Source: Pirellulaceae bacterium
GTDB taxonomy: Bacteria > Planctomycetota > Planctomycetia > Pirellulales > Pirellulaceae
DNA length: 11,396 nt
Direction of reading: 5' to 3'
NCBI GenBank assembly: GCA_020846515.1
Contig: JADLDX010000614.1
Span: 1-11,396, forward strand
How positions within the stretch are numbered: position 1 is the stretch's first letter; each line of letters starts with the position of its first letter. A program made the translations under genes and the position numbers. Shown here one piece after another: positions 6,614 to 11,396 of the stretch. The notes under the pieces are model-generated. The model did no database searches. It was not told the origin of the DNA and saw only the letters and a list, made by a program, of their open reading frames with translations.

Positions 6614-6768
6614 AGTGAAGCGGCACGGCGCGTGCTGGTGCGGTTTAGTAGCTGTGGCCGAGGCATCGCGTGACGAGGGTTCGTTTCCATAAACGACCTC
6701 CACGGTCATGCGTTCATCGAGCCGCGCTGGATACCAGGTACCAGACTTAAGAACAGGCGGCATAGACT
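6614..6768. other. Gap with leader hairpin before the oxidoreductase
   Basis: This 155-bp gap holds a 5-bp hairpin gcacg-gcg-cgtgc at 6623-6635, just after the stop of the secreted-protein gene. It also holds a stronger hairpin at 6675-6700: gagg, a 2-nt bulge, tcgttt, loop ccat, aaacga, cctc. Neither is followed by a T-tract. They may mark a transcript end or a leader structure for the oxidoreductase gene. Confidence 0.5.
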
Positions 6769-7917
6769 ATGTTTGCATTAAAAGCGGCGGTGATTGGTAC
6801 TGGCTTTATCGGTCCGGTGCATATAGAGGGCTTGCGCCGGGCTGGCGTCCATGTGCAAGGTGTGTTGGGATCATCGCTAGATCGCTCCCAGGCGACCGCT
6901 GATCTGTTTGGCATTCCCAGCGCCTATGCATCGCTGCAGGAGTTGCTGGATGACACGGCGGTAGATGTCGTACACATTACAACCCCCAATCGCTTTCATT
7001 TTGACCAGGCTACCTCCGCCCTAAACGCAGGCAAACATGTCTTGTGTGAAAAACCGCTGGCTATGAACGCGCAAGAGTCAGCAAAACTGGTCGCCCATGC
7101 CCAGCGTTCTGGTTTGGCCGCTGGTGTGAACTATAACATTCGCTATTACCCATTATGCCTGGAGGCTGCGCAGCGGGTGCGTTCTGGCCAGGTTGGCAAG
7201 GTCATTCATCTGGCCGGCAGCTATGTACAGGACTGGTTGTTTCACGACACGGATTTCAATTGGCGCGTGCTCAGTTCAGAAGGCGGACCGCTGCGAGCGG
7301 TTTCCGACATCGGCACGCATTGGTTGGACTTGATGCATGCCATCACTGGTTGCGAAATTGAAGCCGTATTGGCGGATCTGCAAACGGTGCATGCGACGCG
7401 TCAACGACCTGTCGGCAGCGTCGAGACTTTTAGTTCCAAGCTGACGACGCAAACAGCCACTGAGCCGGTGGCCATCGATACGGATGACTGTGGCAGCGTT
7501 TTATTGCGTCTGAAGGGCGGCGGACGGGGTGTCATGTGGGTCTCTCAAGTGACGGCTGGCCGCAAGAACTGTTGTCGGTTTGAGATCACAGGTAGTGGCC
7601 AGTCGTTGGTCTGGAACAGTGAGTCGCCCAATGAAATGTGGATCGGTCATCGGGATAAAGCCAATGAGCTGCTGATTCGGGACCCTGCCCTGCTCAGTCC
7701 CGAAGCACGCCAGTTTGCGAACTATCCGGGTGGTCATAACGAAGGTTTTCCCGATACCTTTAAACAGCTGTGTCGCGATTTCTATGGCTACATTGCACGG
7801 GGAGATTTTTCCGCAAAGCCTACGTTTCCGACGTTCGCTGATGGTCATCGCGAAATTCAGTTGTGCGACGCGATTCTGGAGAGCCATCGCACACAGCAGT
7901 GGATCAAGCTGGGCTGA
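6769..7917 (+). CDS. Gfo/Idh/MocA-family NAD(P)-dependent oxidoreductase
   Basis: This 382-aa protein has the family's usual length and layout. The N-terminal Rossmann fold opens with AVIGTGFIG (GTGFIG at 10-15), the nucleotide-binding glycine motif. The catalytic EKP motif is CEKPLAMN, with K95. The [16 protein letters not shown] block provides D180 and H184, the usual substrate/catalytic residues. The family oxidises or reduces sugars, inositols and related hydroxyl compounds; the substrate cannot be read from sequence. No signal peptide or Tat motif is seen, so it should be cytosolic. The start is ATG 6769 with only a weak aggcgg about 10 nt upstream. It converges with the ceramidase-like gene. 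Confidence 0.95.
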   Translation: MFALKAAVIGTGFIGPVHIEGLRRAGVHVQGVLGSSLDRSQATADLFGIPSAYASLQELLDDTAVDVVHITTPNRFHFDQATSALNAGKHVLCEKPLAMNAQESAKLVAHAQRSGLAAGVNYNIRYYPLCLEAAQRVRSGQVGKVIHLAGSYVQDWLFHDTDFNWRVLSSEGGPLRAVSDIGTHWLDLMHAITGCEIEAVLADLQTVHATRQRPVGSVETFSSKLTTQTATEPVAIDTDDCGSVLLRLKGGGRGVMWVSQVTAGRKNCCRFEITGSGQSLVWNSESPNEMWIGHRDKANELLIRDPALLSPEARQFANYPGGHNEGFPDTFKQLCRDFYGYIARGDFSAKPTFPTFADGHREIQLCDAILESHRTQQWIKLG

Positions 7918-8014
7918 ACGTCGTCGTTCGCTCCGCGAACGAAACGTGCGTTCTTAGTTCTTAGTTCTTGGCGTCGCCTCGTTTCAAGTGTTCTTTTGTG
8001 TTTTATTTGTTTGG
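7918..8014. terminator. Convergent gap with TCC-loop hairpin and T-rich tract
   Basis: Seven bases after the oxidoreductase stop lies cgttcgc-TCC-gcgaacg (7925-7941), a perfect 7-bp stem. Three tandem ttcttag-like heptamers follow (7951-7969), then a T-rich stretch (7990-8016). A stem followed at some distance by T-rich DNA could end plus-strand transcripts, but the T-tract does not directly abut the stem, so this is a loose candidate. Confidence 0.45.
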
Positions 8015-9634
8015 TTAGTTGATTTCGTTTCGATCGCGGAGCGATCGACGACTGTGCTGTTCGGTTATTACTTTATGTGTAAAGTCATCGGCTTCGTGCT
8101 TGTTGGCCAGTGCAGTACGCGACGCTGACTCGCGCAGCAGGACAAGTGCGGCCTTGACCAGCATCTCACCGGCACCGGGCTGGACCGTCGAGTTGGTCAC
8201 TTCATAACTACCGCCAGCCGCAGCGGCATGCGTAGGTATGTAAGCGGTTTCGACGCAATTGCTCAGTTCGATGACCAGTGTGTGCGGATAAGGCGAACCG
8301 CGTTTGATTGCCAGGCCTAGATCGACGAAGACTTCGCCTGGTAAAAACACCAGGGCCACTTCTTTACCTAGAGTGATCGTTTGCACATCCACTGGCAACG
8401 TGGGTCCGACGCCGGCCCACGTATGGGAGAGCCCCCAGCTGAGTTGCTTTGAGGCTACGCTTTTATCACCAACACCGCGCAATTGAGCCAGCATCACCGT
8501 TTTGTAAGCCGCGACCTGTTCCAGGAATTCAACTTTGCCACCGTTCTTAATCAACGTCAGCAGTTCGGTCGAGCGCTGATAATGCTCGAGCGTCACCTCC
8601 TGCAACGGTAACTGTACGGTGGTCGAACCGACCTGCAACTGTGGGGTGTCGAGTTGCTGGGAGGAAGCCAAGGCCATGTGCAGCGTCTCGGCAAGTGCAT
8701 TGCCAATAAACTCGGTCTTGTTGCGTTCGCGACTGTTGGGATTCGCATGATTGATATCGCCGCAGCAACCCGTACCAAAGATCGAAATCGCCGCTGGGTG
8801 GGATTGCTCGCGCAGGGACTTTTCAATGAAGTAGGGATAGTCGGCGCTCCAGCGCATGCCACCGACGGTGTCCAGGTGCAAAGCAAAACTGGACAGCACA
8901 CCGCGCAGTGCCGTTGCTTTTTTAGCGTCTTGATCAGAACTTGGTTTCGAATCTTCATGGGCAAAGACAGAGACGACACTGACCTCCGGATCGATAGGAC
9001 AAGCGGCACGCACGACTTGAGGATCGCTGAAGTTTCGCCAGGTTTGAACGCTACCATCGCGCATGACAAAGCGTCGATTGAACGAGACCGGCACCTTCTG
9101 CTCTGCGCTGCCGGCCGAAATCTGTACGCTCTCCAACTTCGACTTCGCAGCCACGATCGCTTGCACGATGCCGCTGATCAGCGTCTCAGCATATGGCTTT
9201 GCAGTATTTGTTTTCTCGGTATTAGTTGGATTGGATTCTTTTGACGAGGTGGACTTCAGATACTCGTAGAGATGTTTCCCGTAGTCGGGAGCGGTGTGCG
9301 AATGGGTGGCGGCGATGGCGATCGCATTGGCTGGGATACCAGTCTGTGCACTTGCTTGCCGGCGGACGGCCTCGCATAGATCGCGTGAAATCGCGGTGAG
9401 ATCGCAGACGACAATTGCCGCTAGCACATCACCTTGTTGCCATACAAGGGCTTTGGCCTTGAGGGGATCGATGGTGCCTTCGGCCAATCGTTCATGGTAG
9501 TAGCCGGCAATCGGAAAGCCGTTGGGTGGTGTGATATCGGTTTCGGCCATACCGGCCTTGAGCGGTTCGGCGGCCCAAGTGACTGTTGAACAGCCCAACA
9601 CGAGCACACCTAGGAGAATTGCTTTGCTCAACAT
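8015..9634 (-). CDS. Secreted neutral ceramidase-like metalloprotein
   Basis: This 539-aa protein has a signal peptide (MLSKAILLGVLVLGC...) with likely cleavage near TWA|AEP; VLGC makes a lipoprotein anchor possible. The start is ATG 9634, with aggga at 9640-9644 five bases upstream; an upstream in-frame TTG at 9667 lacks support. The protein follows the neutral/alkaline ceramidase (PF04734) pattern: zinc-type THSHTAPD (H111, H113), FALHLDTVGG (H253), FLPGE (E434) and GGSYEV (Y477). The nucleophilic Ser of true ceramidases lies in a GDVSPN motif; here that place reads CCGDINHANP, with N295 instead. It is also shorter than typical ceramidases and has no obvious C-terminal Ig-like domain. Ceramide hydrolysis is therefore doubtful. 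A Thr/Ser/Asn/Lys-rich insert sits at about 126-148. The last residues overlap a repeat hairpin. Confidence 0.9.
   Translation of the reverse strand: MLSKAILLGVLVLGCSTVTWAAEPLKAGMAETDITPPNGFPIAGYYHERLAEGTIDPLKAKALVWQQGDVLAAIVVCDLTAISRDLCEAVRRQASAQTGIPANAIAIAATHSHTAPDYGKHLYEYLKSTSSKESNPTNTEKTNTAKPYAETLISGIVQAIVAAKSKLESVQISAGSAEQKVPVSFNRRFVMRDGSVQTWRNFSDPQVVRAACPIDPEVSVVSVFAHEDSKPSSDQDAKKATALRGVLSSFALHLDTVGGMRWSADYPYFIEKSLREQSHPAAISIFGTGCCGDINHANPNSRERNKTEFIGNALAETLHMALASSQQLDTPQLQVGSTTVQLPLQEVTLEHYQRSTELLTLIKNGGKVEFLEQVAAYKTVMLAQLRGVGDKSVASKQLSWGLSHTWAGVGPTLPVDVQTITLGKEVALVFLPGEVFVDLGLAIKRGSPYPHTLVIELSNCVETAYIPTHAAAAGGSYEVTNSTVQPGAGEMLVKAALVLLRESASRTALANKHEADDFTHKVITEQHSRRSLRDRNEIN
8030..8048 (-). 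repeat. TCC-loop hairpin inside the end of the ceramidase gene
   Basis: On the minus strand this reads tcgatcgc-TCC-gcgatcga, a perfect 8-bp stem. It encodes part of the C-terminal RSLRDRNE of the ceramidase-like protein, whose stop lies 12 bp further on. It is a partner of the similar hairpin at 7925-7941, with a different stem and the same loop. Confidence 0.8.
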
Positions 9635-9933
9635 AGTTTTCCCTTTTTGCCCAGCGGCGTTATTCAAAAAACAAGCGTTCTACTGCTTGCCGGTCATCTC
9701 AATTGGAACTCGGGCAAGAGTGCCCAAGCTACGATCAAGCCCCTTGGAATCCAATGGTATTGGCTCACGTGCCTATTAGACACAAGCTTGTGCAGGGGCG
9801 AAACGCCACACACGTAGTTGAAACCGCGGCAACCTGCGTCAGGCATACAACGAATATGTTCTAATGGGATGGACGGCTGAGCAATCCGGCTCGCCATCCC
9901 CAACCACCCGTACCATTTCAGGAGTCAGCCAGT
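9635..9933. promoter_or_regulatory. Divergent gap between ceramidase-like and UspA genes
   Basis: This 299-bp gap must hold divergent promoters, but I see no clear -35/-10 set. A hairpin at 9866-9900 has an outer 7-bp stem gggatgg/ccatccc and an inner gagc-aatccg-gctc. It ends 33 nt before the UspA start codon and could structure its leader. A 69-codon minus-strand frame at 9694-9903 has no recognisable features, and I leave it out. Confidence 0.5.
9640..9644 (-). promoter_or_regulatory. RBS deciding ATG 9634 of the ceramidase-like gene
   Basis: On the minus strand aggga lies 5 nt before ATG 9634. This supports that start over the TTG at 9667. Confidence 0.6.
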
Positions 9934-10371
9934 ATGTCTTGGGTAGTAGACAAACCCGTGGTCGTGCCATTCGACTTTTCCGAGCACTCGGAAGTAGCCC
10001 TTAAACGTGCGCTGTCGCTGGTTTGCCAATCCGAACAATTGCATGTTTTGCATGTGTTACCGTTCTTGATACCAACTGAGCCAGGTGTGGTATGGGCGAC
10101 CGTGGATGACGCGCATCGTATTCAGCATGCGCTGGAGAATCTTCGCGAAGCCGTCGAGAAATTGAATGTTGGTCCGGTCGAGTTGGAAGTTCGGTTGGGC
10201 GATCCAGGGCAGATCGCCTGCGATCGTGCCGAAGAATTAGGTGCCGAATTGATCGTGCTTGGCTCGCATGGCCGCACTGGTTTGACCAGAATGTTATTGG
10301 GCTCGGTCGCCGAACGTGTCGTGCGTCTGGCTCACTGCCAGGTACTGGTCGTGAAAATGCCAGTGGCTTGA
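9934..10371 (+). CDS. Universal stress protein, UspA family
   Basis: This 145-aa protein is one UspA domain of typical length. The N-terminal strand VVVPFDFSEHSEVALKRAL carries the conserved Asp and Ser of the nucleotide site. The ATP-binding motif G-2x-G-9x-GS is complete: G110-SH-G113 through G123-S124, followed by VAERVVRLAHCQVLVV. This suggests the ATP-binding, UspFG-like subclass rather than non-binding UspA. The start is ATG 9934 with aggag (9920-9924) 9 nt upstream. The truncated TM gene follows after 44 bp on the same strand and may be cotranscribed. The role is presumably cytosolic stress response; the actual partner is unknown. Confidence 0.93.
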   Translation: MSWVVDKPVVVPFDFSEHSEVALKRALSLVCQSEQLHVLHVLPFLIPTEPGVVWATVDDAHRIQHALENLREAVEKLNVGPVELEVRLGDPGQIACDRAEELGAELIVLGSHGRTGLTRMLLGSVAERVVRLAHCQVLVVKMPVA

Positions 10372-10415
10372 CCAACAGAGCATTGCCGCTTCCATTTCGA
10401 TGAATGCTCGCGTAA

Positions 10416-11396
10416 ATGAACCGAACTTTAATCGCCATATGGGCTGTCATCGTTGGTTCGATACTGGCCATCGTGGCACTTGCGTGGTTGTGGAATCATC
10501 AACGCGAGACCGATGCCCAGTTGAATTTTTCGGCGTTGTTGGAACAACAACTCACGCCTTACAACCGTGAAATCTCGGAAGTATTTCGCGATTACGATCG
10601 GCAGATCCAACGAGCACTTGAGGGCTTTGATCCCAGGTCTCGTTCGTCGCTAATGGAATTGCAGCGCCATCCGCTGGCATCGCTGGTCATTGTCGCCAGC
10701 GATGACGGCGCGCAAGCCAAGTTGCTCTATCCGGCAGCCAGCGGCATCGAACTGGCCGATCGTAGTTTGGTCGCCGATGCGGTTGCCTGGATTCGCGATA
10801 GTAACTTCACTCAACGCAGCCGCATCTCCAACACACAAAACCAGTCCGTCCAACAACAAGAATCTCAGCAGCAACCATCTCAACAACAGCTTCAACAAGA
10901 ATCTCAAGAGCCATCGCAACTGCAGCAAGCTCAACAGCAGCAAGCTCAACCACAAGCTCAACCACAAGCTCAAGAGCCATCGCAAGAACCAGCTCAACAG
11001 TCATCTGACAGCCGTGCTCCGTCCGCGGGCGCTCGGACAACGTCGAAGATTAATTTATTGCCGTTCAGTCGCAGAGCGACCAGCGACTCGGAGCCAGTGC
11101 AGTTGAGCAATGCCAACAGTGCAGCCAGCGCATCTCAATCTCACTGGACGACCTGGTATCACGGTCGTGGGTTGGTGTTGGGGTACTGGACGGGCAGTCT
11201 ACATAATACGGTCACGATGATATTGGTGCCGCGCGGAAGATGGTTAGCGGACGTGGTAGCTGCGTTACCCGATAATCATGATGCGCGTGAAGATGCGTTA
11301 GTCCAACTGGTCGACGTGGAAGGGACTGTGATCACGCAGTGGGGGAATGTCAGTTTGGTCGGTGATAGTGTCCATTGCCCAATCAAAGATGCGGAA
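10416..11396 (+). CDS. N-terminal part of a TM protein, possible sensor kinase
   Basis: An open frame runs from ATG 10416 to the window end, 327 codons without a stop, so the gene is cut off. A TAA directly before the ATG excludes an upstream start; no strong Shine-Dalgarno is seen. A TM helix spans about residues 5-26 (LIAIWAVIVGSILAIVALAW). Residues 30-130 form a likely extracytoplasmic domain, interrupted at 141-195 by a glutamine-rich insert. The domain resumes at about 243-327 (HWTTWYHGRGLVLGYWTG). The layout resembles the input region of planctomycete sensor histidine kinases, but no kinase motif is inside the window, so that is inference. The gene lies 44 bp after the UspA gene. Confidence 0.8.
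   Translation, partial: MNRTLIAIWAVIVGSILAIVALAWLWNHQRETDAQLNFSALLEQQLTPYNREISEVFRDYDRQIQRALEGFDPRSRSSLMELQRHPLASLVIVASDDGAQAKLLYPAASGIELADRSLVADAVAWIRDSNFTQRSRISNTQNQSVQQQESQQQPSQQQLQQESQEPSQLQQAQQQQAQPQAQPQAQEPSQEPAQQSSDSRAPSAGARTTSKINLLPFSRRATSDSEPVQLSNANSAASASQSHWTTWYHGRGLVLGYWTGSLHNTVTMILVPRGRWLADVVAALPDNHDAREDALVQLVDVEGTVITQWGNVSLVGDSVHCPIKDAE
10836..11000 (+). repeat. Gln-rich low-complexity coding insert
   Basis: Residues 141-195 of the truncated gene are about half glutamine, with Ser, Pro, Ala and Glu. DNA shows repeated short units, for example caagctcaacca at 10941-10952 and 10953-10964 and a partial third copy from 10965. Such tracts change length easily. It lies between two folded-looking parts of the putative extracytoplasmic domain. 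Confidence 0.9.

Noticed and set aside
7925..8016. Classical Rho-independent terminator
   Set aside because: The stem is good but the T-rich stretch begins about 50 nt away, so only a loose terminator call is kept.
8654..9244. 196-codon plus-strand frame
   Set aside because: Antisense to conserved parts of the ceramidase-like gene; no recognisable motif.
9694..9903. 69-codon minus-strand frame upstream of the ceramidase-like gene
   Set aside because: No ribosome binding site or domain; it covers the UspA leader hairpin and probable promoters.
10650..10997. Minus-strand leucine-rich frame of 115 codons
   Set aside because: It is the antisense of the Gln-rich coding repeat (CAA/CAG read as TTG/CTG) and has no other support.

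Overview
The window reads like a chromosomal segment of a planctomycete, most likely of the Pirellula/Rhodopirellula type. This is inferred from gene content, not from a marker gene. The strongest pointers are a membrane-anchored planctomycete-type cytochrome c domain fused to WD40-like repeats, a squalene-cyclase-like repeat protein behind a TM anchor, a secreted neutral-ceramidase-like protein, a Gfo/Idh/MocA oxidoreductase, and structured intergenic repeats. No rRNA, tRNA, insertion sequence, integrase or CRISPR array is visible.

Layout. Positions 1-464 hold no convincing gene, only hairpins and a 124-bp nested palindrome (239-362). Two plus-strand genes follow: a TM-anchored prenyltransferase/squalene-oxidase-repeat protein (465-2384) and an MtfA-like M90 zinc peptidase (2415-3191). 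They converge on two minus-strand genes: a stand-alone receiver-domain response regulator (5542-5126) and, downstream of it, the cytochrome/WD40 protein (5008-3464). The convergent gap is filled by a 275-bp nested inverted repeat (3186-3460) that includes the peptidase stop codon. A divergent promoter region (5543-5734) leads to two small plus-strand exported proteins: an 80-aa CPNC membrane protein (5735-5977) and a 188-aa secreted protein with a helical C-terminus (6047-6613). A Gfo/Idh/MocA oxidoreductase (6769-7917) comes next and converges on the ceramidase-like protein (9634-8015). Finally a UspA protein (9934-10371) precedes a gene cut off by the window end (10416-11396). That last gene encodes an N-terminal TM segment, a putative extracytoplasmic domain and a glutamine-rich insert, and may be the input part of a sensor protein.

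How the genes fit together. The window looks like several short transcription units rather than one pathway. The response regulator may be cotranscribed with the cytochrome/WD40 gene, the two small exported proteins probably form a pair, and UspA may be cotranscribed with the truncated gene. No defence system or biosynthetic cluster is evident.

Most unusual signal. At least five short stem-loops share a TCC (or GGA on the other strand) trinucleotide loop while their stem sequences differ but stay complementary (1-11, 272-292, 318-336, 7925-7941, 8030-8048). Two larger nested palindromes and a 27-nt dispersed repeat (212-238 and 3435-3461) accompany them. This suggests an intergenic repeat system that keeps structure rather than sequence, often placed at gene ends. 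No long-ORF mobile enzyme is present in the window to move these repeats.
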